A stretch of DNA of 64,000 nucleotides from assembly GCF_005233845.1 (NCBI RefSeq), contig NZ_SZQL01000003.1, forward strand, positions 124,001 through 188,000. Direction: 5' to 3'. A program made the translations under genes and the position numbers. Below are positions 8,722 to 17,293 of the stretch, piece by piece. The stretch is from Ilyomonas limi (GTDB taxonomy: Bacteria > Bacteroidota > Bacteroidia > Chitinophagales > Chitinophagaceae). The notes below the pieces were generated by a model. It saw only the letters and a list, made by a program, of their open reading frames with translations, had not been told where the DNA came from and made no database searches. Each line of letters opens with the position of its first letter. The stretch's first letter is position 1.

Positions 8722-10064
8722 GGTATGTGCTTTGTATTATTTTAATGACAGTTTGCACTTTCGCTTACAGCAGGGAAGGAGCAAAAAACTGGAAGGCTAA
8801 AACTGAGAATGCCGACTATATTCATCGTGCCATTAAAAAAGTAACCGATATAATGGTGTACGATATTTATTCACCGCCGGTTGCCAGCCGCACGTATGCT
8901 TACATCACTGTTGCCGGCTACGAAGCGGCCATAAATGCAGACCCAAAATATGTATCTTTTGCAGGGCAATTGCAGGGTTTAACGCCGGCGCCCAAGCCTG
9001 ATAAGAACAAGCAATACAGCTTTACATTAGCTTCTGCATATGCTATTCTTACAGTAGGCAAAAGCCTGGTGATTTCCGAAGGAAGAATCAATGCTTTTCT
9101 GGATGAATTAACTAAAGAATTTAAGGATGCTGGCATGCCCGATGAAGTGTTCAACAATTCGGTGGAATATGGCAAAAAAGTGGCAGCGCATATTTTGGAT
9201 TGGGCTGCCAAAGACAAGTATAAAGAAACGCGTGCAATGGCAAAATATGCCGTGCGCGATGATGATCCCGGTGCATGGAAACCCACACCTCCGGCTTACA
9301 TCAAAGCCATTGAGCCTAACTGGAATAAGATGCGCACTTTCCTCATGGATTCGGCACAACAGTTTAAACCTAAACCAGCTACTTCTTTTGGTTTTGATAG
9401 CAGCAGCCAGTTTTATAAAGAAGCCCTAGCGGTACGCAATGCAGTTTCGAATATTACAGATGAGCAAAGTGCCATTGCGCAATTTTGGGACTGCAATCCT
9501 TTTAAAATGAATGTAAGAGGGCATGTAATGTATGCTACCAAAAAGATTTCGCCCAACGGGCATTGGATAAACATTACGCGGATAACCTGTAAAAAAGAAA
9601 ATGCTGACTTAGTACGTTCTGCGGAAGCGTATGCCTGCCTCGCGGTTACATTAGCAGATTGCTTTATTAGTTGCTGGGATGAAAAATATCGCAGCCAGTC
9701 CATTCGTCCCGAAACCTATATCAATCAATACATAGATCCGGATTGGACGCCGCTATTGCAAACACCGCCTTTTCCGGAGTACACCAGCGGTCATAGTGTA
9801 GTATCGTCTGCTGCGGCAGTGGTACTTACCAAATTATTTGGCGATCATTTCTCTTTTGTTGATTCTACAGAGCTGGAGTTTGGATTGCCGCCACGCACAT
9901 TCCGGTCCTTCAACGATGCGGCCCATGAGGCTGCCATCAGCCGTTTTTATGGCGGTATTCATTATATGCCGGCTATCACCAATGGCTTTGAAGAAGGCAC
10001 CGGTATTGGCCAGTTTGCCATCAATAAACTAAAAATGCGAAAAGAAGAAGTGGCGAAGAAATGA
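8718..10064 (+). CDS. PAP2 superfamily protein, vanadium-dependent haloperoxidase type
   Basis: A 448-residue protein with an N-terminal signal peptide. The PAP2/vanadate-pocket signature is present in order: K323-x6-R330-P331, then TSGH with catalytic His359, then SR (408-409) and H415 in SRFYGGIHY. The same fold serves vanadium haloperoxidases and phosphatases, so the reaction (halide oxidation or phosphate ester hydrolysis) cannot be decided from sequence. It overlaps the VCBS/UnbV gene by 4 bases. This pairing recurs in Bacteroidota in my recollection and suggests the two proteins work together outside the inner membrane. Confidence 0.8.
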   Translation: MRYVLCIILMTVCTFAYSREGAKNWKAKTENADYIHRAIKKVTDIMVYDIYSPPVASRTYAYITVAGYEAAINADPKYVSFAGQLQGLTPAPKPDKNKQYSFTLASAYAILTVGKSLVISEGRINAFLDELTKEFKDAGMPDEVFNNSVEYGKKVAAHILDWAAKDKYKETRAMAKYAVRDDDPGAWKPTPPAYIKAIEPNWNKMRTFLMDSAQQFKPKPATSFGFDSSSQFYKEALAVRNAVSNITDEQSAIAQFWDCNPFKMNVRGHVMYATKKISPNGHWINITRITCKKENADLVRSAEAYACLAVTLADCFISCWDEKYRSQSIRPETYINQYIDPDWTPLLQTPPFPEYTSGHSVVSSAAAVVLTKLFGDHFSFVDSTELEFGLPPRTFRSFNDAAHEAAISRFYGGIHYMPAITNGFEEGTGIGQFAINKLKMRKEEVAKK

Positions 10065-10158
10065 TTGGGATGCTGCTGATTTACACCTATCAGCAGTGCC
10101 ATCATTCAGCAAATACCGCCAGACAATTTTATTAGCTAAAACAAACACTCCAACAACT

Positions 10159-10376
10159 ATAATCCATCTTAGAGTAAGTGGCGGCGAAGGCCCGGACAAC
10201 ACGAGGTCTCATCGAAGATAAACGCGCGGAGCGATCGGGTTGTCCTTGAACTTTCCTGTCTGCCGACAGGCAGGTTTGTTACTTTTTTCTTTCAATGCCT
10301 GTCACGCAAAGCGTGAAGAAAAAAGTTAGACAAGAACTATATGTATGAAATCATACCTTCAAACACCACTGTACCT
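10159..10376 (+). repeat. dispersed intergenic repeat, copy A
   Basis: Copy A begins ATAATCCATCTTAGAGTAAG and contains GGACAACACGA, CTCATCGAAGATAAA and GCGCGGAGCGATC. It then shows GTTACTTTTTTCTTTC, AAAAAAGT, ACAAGAACT, GAAATCAT and AAACACC blocks in order. The same blocks occur in the same order and orientation at 31964-32237. Local hairpins fill the variable parts: CCTGTC-TGCC-GACAGG and TCACGC-AAA-GCGTGA. It fills the 365-base gap between the haloperoxidase and GH43-like genes; no coding frame is conserved between copies. Confidence 0.7.
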
Positions 10377-10429
10377 GCACCCGCAAAAAAATTGTATTAT
10401 ATCTTTAGCCACTCTAAAACGGCTTGCCC

Positions 10430-11389
10430 ATGATGAATCGCAGAGAGAGCTTAAAAGCTTTATCGCTCAGTATTGTATCACCGGCTGTTATCCCAAACAT
10501 CGCCGTGGCATTAGCTAAAAATGCCACTAAAAAAGAACCTGTTTACACTGCCTACCTGATGGCGTTTTTTATGGAAAACGATCAAAAGTTATACTATGCT
10601 TACAGCCGCAATGCGCAGGACTGGACGGCATTAAATAACCGCAAATTCGTACTGGATGCAAAGGTGGACTTGCGCGATCCATACATTGCGAGAGTGAAAG
10701 ACACTTTTCACCTGGTGCATACGCATGGCTGGGATCATACGGATATTTTTCACTGGCAATCCAACGATTTAATTCACTGGGAAGGTGGACCAATACAAGT
10801 GGTGAACGATGATAAAAAGCGGGCATGGGCACCGGAATTTGTGTTTGTGGAAGAAGAAGAATTGTTCTATGTTTTCTGGGCATCGCTGCACAATGGTTAC
10901 AATGCTATTCATTATATCACTACGAAAGACTGGAAAAATATTACACCTGAAAAATCTGCTGTTTATTACGACTTGGGAATAGATGATATTGACCTTACCA
11001 TTACTAAGCACAAGGATTTATATTATGCTTTTCACAAGCCCGGCAGTTTACAAGACAATATGGGCATTGGCATGATGATATCGCCTGCTTTGAATCCTAA
11101 GAAAGAAGGTTTTGCTTTTGGTAAAAAGGGCAGTGGTGCCGAGCCATTACCCAACATGGTAAAACCTATAGAAGGACCCGAAATTGTTAAACTGATAAAC
11201 GAAAATCAATGGCTCATTTATGCCGATCCTTTTTTCAACAATTTCATGGCATGGGAAACGAGCGACTTTATGCATTTTACAAAAGTGCCGGTGAGTGCGC
11301 CGCGCGGCTCCAAACATTGCAGCATACTGCCCATTACCGAACAGGAGTTGAATTTGTTGTTACAACAATATCCGGTGTGGCATCCCTGA
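10430..11389 (+). CDS. GH43-like beta-propeller glycoside hydrolase with twin-arginine-like leader
   Basis: About 319 residues from ATG 10430; the second codon is also ATG and is an equally good start. The leader MNRRESLKALSLS resembles a Tat signal, followed by a hydrophobic stretch. The body shows the repeated blade pattern of GH43/GH117-type propellers: DLRDPYIARV near residue 80, an HWQSNDLIHWEGG segment, then RAWAPEFVFVEE and GPEIVKL. The acidic residues in these blades are the expected catalytic set. It probably removes arabinose- or xylose-type side chains, but the substrate is not readable. It closes the first carbohydrate locus. Confidence 0.7.
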   Translation: MMNRRESLKALSLSIVSPAVIPNIAVALAKNATKKEPVYTAYLMAFFMENDQKLYYAYSRNAQDWTALNNRKFVLDAKVDLRDPYIARVKDTFHLVHTHGWDHTDIFHWQSNDLIHWEGGPIQVVNDDKKRAWAPEFVFVEEEELFYVFWASLHNGYNAIHYITTKDWKNITPEKSAVYYDLGIDDIDLTITKHKDLYYAFHKPGSLQDNMGIGMMISPALNPKKEGFAFGKKGSGAEPLPNMVKPIEGPEIVKLINENQWLIYADPFFNNFMAWETSDFMHFTKVPVSAPRGSKHCSILPITEQELNLLLQQYPVWHP

Positions 11390-11391
11390 TA

Positions 11392-11606
11392 GCCGGCAGT
11401 TGCCTACTTTGCCCATGTAGGGGCCATAGCTGCCATCTTCGGCAGCAGTTACCGCTTTTCTGCTTTCCTTAGAGGTGATAGGGACACCGGCAGCAGGCTT
11501 GGGCTTGCTATTGCGGGTAGTTATTTCGCCGTATATGGTACTTCACTGTGCCTTCTTCTATGGCAGCGATCATCCTAAGAAGGAGTGCGAGAGCCTTTGT
11601 AAACAT
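11392..11606 (-). pseudogene. possible remnant with a CarboxypepD_reg-like domain
   Basis: On the minus strand an ATG at 11606 opens a short hydrophobic start (MFTKALALLLRMIAA) that soon stops. An overlapping frame continues with segments like IYGEITTRN, AGVPITSKES, AVTAAEDGSYG and KVGNCRL. This reads like the carboxypeptidase-regulatory fold found at the N-terminus of SusC and other TonB-dependent receptors. A frameshift would join the two. The frame then runs into the end of the hydrolase gene and stops. I regard it as a decayed fragment; the identification is from pattern only. Confidence 0.35.
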
Positions 11607-11941
11607 ATCCTTCCTTTATTCTATTTTGCTGCAATAGACGCTCCGTATAAATGCTTCTACTACCAAAATCAGGAATAAAAGTTTATGGAAAAGGGAAAGG
11701 CTATGTAGAAAGGGGCTGGTTTAAGTAGTATATGCTTGCTGGCCAATTGTGGTATTTCGGAACAAAGTAGTAAAGTTTGGGGTAGATTAGCGAAGTTGGG
11801 AAGATTGTTGGGAGTATAAGGGTCTTCCGATTAAGATATGTGGCCGATAAAAGGTCTGAGCCCCGTCTTTACCTTAGTCTTCCAGGTGCGCTATGCTAAC
11901 AGATGAAAGAACGGAAAAGAACGAGGAAAATAAAATCCATA
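11607..11941. other. gene-free stretch downstream of the defence operon
   Basis: Between the remnant at 11392-11606 and the mcrC stop I see no credible gene, no clear terminator hairpin and no tRNA-like sequence that could mark an island boundary. Confidence 0.5.
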
Positions 11942-13267
11942 TTACTTCATTTTAATTTTATTTATAATTTTTTTCCCAAACTCCTTATCCAATTCACTTT
12001 TGTCTAAAATACTAATCGTTAGGGCAGAACATAAACTTCCAAACGCTTCAAGTTTATTATAATCATAATATTTACCACTGGCAAATTCTTCCTTTAACGC
12101 AGGATAAAGCAATATACTTCTATCACACTTCCAAAAAAGATTATATACAAACATCTGTTTTAAATCTTCATCCGAAGAGGTAAGGTCTTGTAATATCTTC
12201 CACTTGGTATCAACTACAATTATTTGTTCTGCTCCGCCTTCTTTATGTTTCAAAACAATATCCGGTCTTATTTTTTTGCTGTAATTGCTGTTATCCGGTT
12301 TCCAGAAATTAGATGATTGCTGGCGATGTACAGTTATATTGGTAGTAGCTTCTTCTTTCTTCAATCGCCTGTACACAAACTCTTCCCACAGCTTATTCAT
12401 ATCAAATAATATGGCAATCACATTTTCGGTGCCGCCGGTAATATCCGGACGATAATTGAGCAACAACATTTTGCTGATGAGCAGGGCTTCTTTGTAACGT
12501 TCTGTTTTTCTGTCAAATTGAAGATGGTAAAACGTATCGGTATTGACCATACAGTTCGTTACTTCGGGAAAGTCTAACAGCAACCTGCTTACTTTATCCA
12601 GCAGGTAAGTGTTGTTGCTGATGGTTGGAATGAGTTGTACCGTTTTATAGATAAGCTGGTTGTAAATATTGTTGCGGTTGTATTCGGTATAGCGGATATA
12701 GAAGCGTTCTCCGTGTGTACTGTTGTAAGCTATTTGCTTGGAGAATTGTAATTGCCCTTTCAAAGCAGTTTGATTGCCCTCTTTCTTTTGATACTTTTTT
12801 AGCAAGCCTTCATGTAGCAGCCGCTCGGCTTCTTCTAAAAACAATTCTATGTAAATATCCAGTATGGAATTGCTACGCAGATTAAGATTAGCATAGTCAA
12901 CATGATTTACTTTCAGAAGCCTGCATTCTTTAAGCATTTGCAGCAGTACATGATGCCATTGCTGCTTTTCCCTGGATATTTTCTCTTCTAACTGTTCAAT
13001 ACTTTTATTGGCAGCGGTGGTGTTACCTTTATCTACCTTGGGCAATATTTCTACGGTAAGATTACCTGCCTGTATTACACCTACATAGTTGGTAAACTGG
13101 ATGCCGTTTTTAAGAATGCGGAAATACTCTATCCTGTTTTCTTCCTTTTTATTTACGTTCTCCAGATAATTGCACAGTGCCGCCCAGTGCTTTTGTTTAA
13201 AAGGTTTTGCATTATCATAATACAGCTTTTCAAACTCCGAAACCCGTATGATGTTTTTGGATGGCAT
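11942..13267 (-). CDS. mcrC: McrC-family restriction subunit
   Basis: A 441-residue nuclease partner of McrB. In McrBC systems the McrB ring hydrolyses GTP and translocates, while McrC supplies the PD-(D/E)xK cut at modified DNA. Here the catalytic set is visible near the C-terminus as RPDIV (Asp about 336) and VVDTK (Asp 353, Lys 355). The N-terminal part carries the McrB-contacting region. The protein is longer than E. coli McrC (about 350), as is usual for the Bacteroidota forms. Its start shares one base with the McrB stop (TAATG), so the two are translationally coupled. It is the last gene of the defence operon. Confidence 0.88.
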   Translation of the reverse strand: MPSKNIIRVSEFEKLYYDNAKPFKQKHWAALCNYLENVNKKEENRIEYFRILKNGIQFTNYVGVIQAGNLTVEILPKVDKGNTTAANKSIEQLEEKISREKQQWHHVLLQMLKECRLLKVNHVDYANLNLRSNSILDIYIELFLEEAERLLHEGLLKKYQKKEGNQTALKGQLQFSKQIAYNSTHGERFYIRYTEYNRNNIYNQLIYKTVQLIPTISNNTYLLDKVSRLLLDFPEVTNCMVNTDTFYHLQFDRKTERYKEALLISKMLLLNYRPDITGGTENVIAILFDMNKLWEEFVYRRLKKEEATTNITVHRQQSSNFWKPDNSNYSKKIRPDIVLKHKEGGAEQIIVVDTKWKILQDLTSSDEDLKQMFVYNLFWKCDRSILLYPALKEEFASGKYYDYNKLEAFGSLCSALTISILDKSELDKEFGKKIINKIKMK

Positions 13268-15372
13268 TATTCATAAATGGATTTAAAGGCTGCTGCTTCT
13301 AATGCAAATGGATCAACCAAAGTGTAGATAGTTTTGCCTTCGTAATCGTTGGCGGTTTCTTCGCTATCGGTAAACTTAGCAAACAGGCTTTTATTTACTT
13401 GTACTTGCTCAACAAAACTTTGTCCTAATACCAGTCCAATCTTTGCATAATTGTTATAGAAATACTCCTGTAAGAGTGGTAGTATCTTGTTTTTAAAAGC
13501 ATGCTGCAGATCGCTTAAGCTATATACATTCATCAGCCAGGCATGTCCGATAGTATGATCTTTACTTAACAGAACCTGAAGCCGGCTGTTTATTACACTC
13601 AACATCTTAAATAAATTAACACCAGTAAAAGTGAACTCATCTAATAAAGCTATCTGTTGAAGGTTCATATCTTCCTCTTCCATTTTGTACCATGCTCTTT
13701 CTATTGCTTCTTTATGCCCCTCATCAACACCAAAGAAGTTGTAAAATTCCCTTTCTCTTTCCTGAAACATCAAATCTTTCCAATCATCATCTTTATACTT
13801 CCATAAAAACCACCATAACAAATGTTTAGTATCAAGCAATTCTGGTTTTGGCTCCATTGCTTCAAATACAAATCTTCTTCTTAAAGCTGTATCCAATGCT
13901 TCCACACTTCTATCTGCCGTATTCATAGTACCTATAATAAATAAATTAGAGGGTACTTTAAATGGCTTTTTACTATAAGGCAACACAACTTCTAATTCCT
14001 CCTTTTGTCCTCCTCTTTTATCTTCCTCTATTAGTGTTATTAACTCACCAAAAATCTGGGCAATATTGCCTCTGTTTATTTCATCAATAATCAGTACATA
14101 ATTTTTCTTCCGATTATCTACTTCCGATTTTTGAAAGCCTTTATTCTCTAGTATTTTATGGAGAATCATTTCTTCGTAAGATTTGTATGTTGGTTTTTTA
14201 TTTTGAAATAGCACTGCTGCTAATTCACTACATGATACGCTTAAATTGGTCTTTTTATCTCCCGCCTTAACAACGATTGAATCAGCAGTATTTCTAAAAA
14301 GTTCAAATGAGTAATTTTCTTTTGTTTTTAATACTACAGGGGAAGACGATTCGGTATGCTCTGGCAACGTTTCAGAAAAATTATAATAATAGTCTTCAAA
14401 TAATTCTCTTGTAAGGCTATTCTGAACATTATCAATGGTAACAGAATATTGAATAGAGCGATTTGCTTCCAAACATATTTTCTTAAAAATGCCATCTAAT
14501 ACTTCATAATAAACAGATCCGGATTGTTCTGGCTTTACAGGTTTGATGCCTTCTATAAAATCTTCATAACTCATGCTTTGATGAAAAGTGCAAAATGCAA
14601 TCTGCCCATCTGTTTTCTCAAAATCTTTTATTAATAGCTCATTAAATCGTTGTTTAAGCTTTTCTCTCTCATGCTTGTTTTCATCATAAAATGCCTGATC
14701 AGCAATTTCAATAGCTCGATCTATAGTGTGGTATGTTTTTCCTGTGCCTGGCGGTCCATAAAAAATGCAGTTCAAAGGCATGTTGTTTTCTTTAATTGTT
14801 TTTTGCTCCCTTCGCTCCGGTAAGTTTGCGTTTTCTACAAGTAAATTATACAACTCTTTATATGCAGGTTGTAAACTGGTGATGAAGGCGGCACTTAAAT
14901 CGATGAGGTATTTCCAGCTTTTATCAAGTACTTGTTGAGAAGGCACAATCTTTACAATGTCGGAATTATTTTCATCGCCTCTTCTTTCATAGTATTGTTG
15001 CCTCTTTTTATCTGCTTCCTTTAAACCTACAGTATCAATTTTGATGACGAAGTTGTTCCTGTGAATACCCACTGTGTAAGCAAGTATGCCTTCCTCTTCA
15101 CTATCTGAATCGTGATATATTTTTCCCCATTGATAGTCTTCAAATCTATTTGCTTGGTTGGTAGGCTTTAGTAATATATTAATGATACCATTAGGGAAAA
15201 TTTCATGTTGTGTTTGCTCAGCCCAATACTTTACTTTATTGTATGTTTCTTTTAAATAATCATAAGTTTGTTGGTGTTCAGAATTGTCTTTTTCTTTTGG
15301 CTGTTTAGCAAACTTTGCTAATTGAGTGAAATCTTCTTGGGTAAAGAATTGAGGTGCATTTTTGGCTTCCAT
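13267..15372 (-). CDS. mcrB: McrB-family AAA+ GTPase with N-terminal DNA-recognition domain
   Basis: A 701-residue protein. Residues 1-190 form an N-terminal domain of the MrcB_N/DUF3578 type, expected to recognise the modified DNA. The AAA+ module follows with Walker A GPPGTGKT (206-213), Walker B VLIIDE (426-431) and the McrB signature MNTADRS (483-489), then the arginine-bearing ALRRRFVF segment. A long insertion of about 110 residues (roughly 305-415) lies between Walker A and Walker B. Together with McrC it should form a modification-dependent restriction enzyme. It is 107 bases downstream of the TOPRIM-like gene, the only sizeable gap in the operon, so it may be a separate module. Confidence 0.9.
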   Translation of the reverse strand: MEAKNAPQFFTQEDFTQLAKFAKQPKEKDNSEHQQTYDYLKETYNKVKYWAEQTQHEIFPNGIINILLKPTNQANRFEDYQWGKIYHDSDSEEEGILAYTVGIHRNNFVIKIDTVGLKEADKKRQQYYERRGDENNSDIVKIVPSQQVLDKSWKYLIDLSAAFITSLQPAYKELYNLLVENANLPERREQKTIKENNMPLNCIFYGPPGTGKTYHTIDRAIEIADQAFYDENKHEREKLKQRFNELLIKDFEKTDGQIAFCTFHQSMSYEDFIEGIKPVKPEQSGSVYYEVLDGIFKKICLEANRSIQYSVTIDNVQNSLTRELFEDYYYNFSETLPEHTESSSPVVLKTKENYSFELFRNTADSIVVKAGDKKTNLSVSCSELAAVLFQNKKPTYKSYEEMILHKILENKGFQKSEVDNRKKNYVLIIDEINRGNIAQIFGELITLIEEDKRGGQKEELEVVLPYSKKPFKVPSNLFIIGTMNTADRSVEALDTALRRRFVFEAMEPKPELLDTKHLLWWFLWKYKDDDWKDLMFQEREREFYNFFGVDEGHKEAIERAWYKMEEEDMNLQQIALLDEFTFTGVNLFKMLSVINSRLQVLLSKDHTIGHAWLMNVYSLSDLQHAFKNKILPLLQEYFYNNYAKIGLVLGQSFVEQVQVNKSLFAKFTDSEETANDYEGKTIYTLVDPFALEAAAFKSIYE

Positions 15373-15479
15373 AATAACTAAAAACTTTAATAATGGACTT
15401 TATACAATGAATTACTTAAACTGAGTGATAAGATATATTTAAGCAAGCAATAATTGAGGGCAAGCAAACTGCTAAAACA

Positions 15480-16088
15480 TTAAGGGCAGATTTCTTCAAT
15501 ACTATCTTTGAAATATTTGAATGAAGAATTATTGGCAGCAGTTCTATTGAAATCAGGAAACGCCTTAACTATTTGCAGATTATGGTCGTAGTCGTTGTAC
15601 TTTATTTTGTTGAAATGGTCTCTTAAATATCTTTTTATTCTGTTTTTGGGGTCTGTTTGTTCGGCAGGTGTAGCATGATCTCCAATATTTTGTAAAGCGT
15701 GATTAGTCTTGCTTCTTATCCAATTCATAAAACCTCTGCTATCAGCAATCATCCAGCTTTCCATCATTTCATCAATACAACACAAACGAATTTGCGTCAT
15801 ATTAATACCTAATTGAGTTAATGCAGTTGTTAAAGCAGCAGTGTCTGTTTCGCAATTTCCACCTTCACCCCAACGAGGTTTTTTATCCCAAATAATAAAA
15901 ACAATATCACATCCATTTTGTAATAATGTTTGTGCCACTTCGGGTGCCTCGTTCATTAACCTTTGTTTATTTACCAGTGTTTCCGGCTTTTCAATTTCCA
16001 AATCCTCACACAATTTTTTGGCAATGTATGGATATACAGCAGCATCAGGACCTGCGGGCTGGCATTCAAGTATCATTCCTATCTTCAT
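15480..16088 (-). CDS. TOPRIM-like (DUF4276/RloB-type) protein paired with the AAA ATPase
   Basis: A 202-residue protein. The pattern fits the DUF4276/TOPRIM-like group: an early acidic residue in MILECQ (Glu8), a strand ending in IIWD (Asp68), then IDEMMESWMIAD (Glu107, Glu110, Asp116), which mirrors the ELEAWFLAD signature of DUF4276. Such proteins often follow OLD-type or AAA_15/21 ATPases in phage-defence pairs (AbiL and PARIS are analogous arrangements), where they act as the toxic nuclease. The gap to the ATPase gene is 5 bases. The function here is inferred from fold pattern and context. Confidence 0.6.
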   Translation of the reverse strand: MKIGMILECQPAGPDAAVYPYIAKKLCEDLEIEKPETLVNKQRLMNEAPEVAQTLLQNGCDIVFIIWDKKPRWGEGGNCETDTAALTTALTQLGINMTQIRLCCIDEMMESWMIADSRGFMNWIRSKTNHALQNIGDHATPAEQTDPKNRIKRYLRDHFNKIKYNDYDHNLQIVKAFPDFNRTAANNSSFKYFKDSIEEICP

Positions 16089-16093
16089 AAGTA

Positions 16094-17293
16094 TTATCTT
16101 GTTAGTTTACCCATGGTATATAGCTTTCCCGGAGAAAACTTCTCTTTCCATATGTTCAGACTTTCTTCGTTTTCCGGTATGTGGAAGTAACTTCCTTCAT
16201 TTGCTTTTTCTGCTACAATCAAACTTTGTATTGGTACTAAATCAAGGAAATAAGGAGAATGGGTTGTGACTATTACCTGCATAGTTCTGTCTTCAACCAC
16301 GTTTTGTATTTCACTTATTAGTAATCCTATGGTTCTCGGGTCAAGTCCGTTTTCCACTTCATCAATGAATAATACGGAAGGAGGTTCAGGAGTTTCAAAC
16401 ATGGCAAGCAAAGCAAGTATTCGCAAAGTGCCTGAAGATAGTAGCCACCCTGGAAGTGCTGGGCTGCCTTCTTTATCCTCATACATCAACACTTCTATTT
16501 CCCGGTTAAACGTTTCCTGCTCGTGCGGCTGGAGATCATTAAGATAAGGAAGTACAAACTTCATTTTTCTTATGATACTATCAAGGTATTCCTGACCTTG
16601 CCCACGTAGCCAAAGTAAATATTCAGCTATGTTTCTTCCTTCGCTACCTAACTTAATATTTACCATTCTGCTGCTTAATACGGGTTTTCCCATATCATGC
16701 GCGTTTAGGGATAAAAACTGCCAGCTTTTTACATATTGCTGAAAATGGAGGAAATCAACAGGAAGCATGGGCAGACCTGCCAAGCCTAAGACTAACCTGT
16801 TTGCTTCATACTTAAATTCTAATGGCGTACTTTGATTAGCAGGATTAGTAAAAAACGCTAAGTTTTCACCAGTTTTACCTATAACATCTGCAATATATAC
16901 CGGTGAGCCATTCAATAATAGTTCTTCATGTTCTACTACATAGTAGTCATTATTTCTACTCATGTTGAAGCGCACCAGATACTCGTATTGCTTTTCTTCT
17001 ACAACCACTTCAAAATATATGGAGACAGGCGAATAAAGTTTCCTGAATCCAGATTCTGTAATATTTTCCTGATCTAAAAAGGCATTATAATTTCTTATCT
17101 TATCCAATCCACCCCAATCATTAAAAGCTTTGGTTAAATCGGCATTTACTGCATTTTGTAAAAGTTTCAAAGCCTCTAAAATGCTGCTCTTACCGGTGCC
17201 ATTATTGCCAATAAAAACTGTAAAAGGCTGTAAGGATAAGCTGACAGGTCTATAGATAGCTTTAAAGTTTTCTATGTGTACCCGTTGTATCAT
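16094..17293 (-). CDS. AAA family ATPase (AAA_15/AAA_21, OLD-like ABC-type fold)
   Basis: A 399-residue SMC/ABC-type ATPase: Walker A GNNGTGKSS (29-37), signature LSSGTLR (285-291), Walker B VLFIDEVENGLDP (307-319) and H-loop His345 in TTHSPYF. About 240 residues lie between Walker A and the signature, as in AAA_21 proteins. ATPases of this group commonly sense phage components and control a linked nuclease; the TOPRIM-like gene 5 bases downstream is the obvious partner. Its start overlaps the methylase stop by 4 bases (17290-17293), tying it to the restriction core. Confidence 0.85.
   Translation of the reverse strand: MIQRVHIENFKAIYRPVSLSLQPFTVFIGNNGTGKSSILEALKLLQNAVNADLTKAFNDWGGLDKIRNYNAFLDQENITESGFRKLYSPVSIYFEVVVEEKQYEYLVRFNMSRNNDYYVVEHEELLLNGSPVYIADVIGKTGENLAFFTNPANQSTPLEFKYEANRLVLGLAGLPMLPVDFLHFQQYVKSWQFLSLNAHDMGKPVLSSRMVNIKLGSEGRNIAEYLLWLRGQGQEYLDSIIRKMKFVLPYLNDLQPHEQETFNREIEVLMYEDKEGSPALPGWLLSSGTLRILALLAMFETPEPPSVLFIDEVENGLDPRTIGLLISEIQNVVEDRTMQVIVTTHSPYFLDLVPIQSLIVAEKANEGSYFHIPENEESLNIWKEKFSPGKLYTMGKLTR

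Noticed and set aside
11475-11678. Plus-strand open frame in the gap before the defence operon
   Set aside because: Cysteine-rich, unordered composition and no start signal; the minus strand shows a more protein-like remnant.
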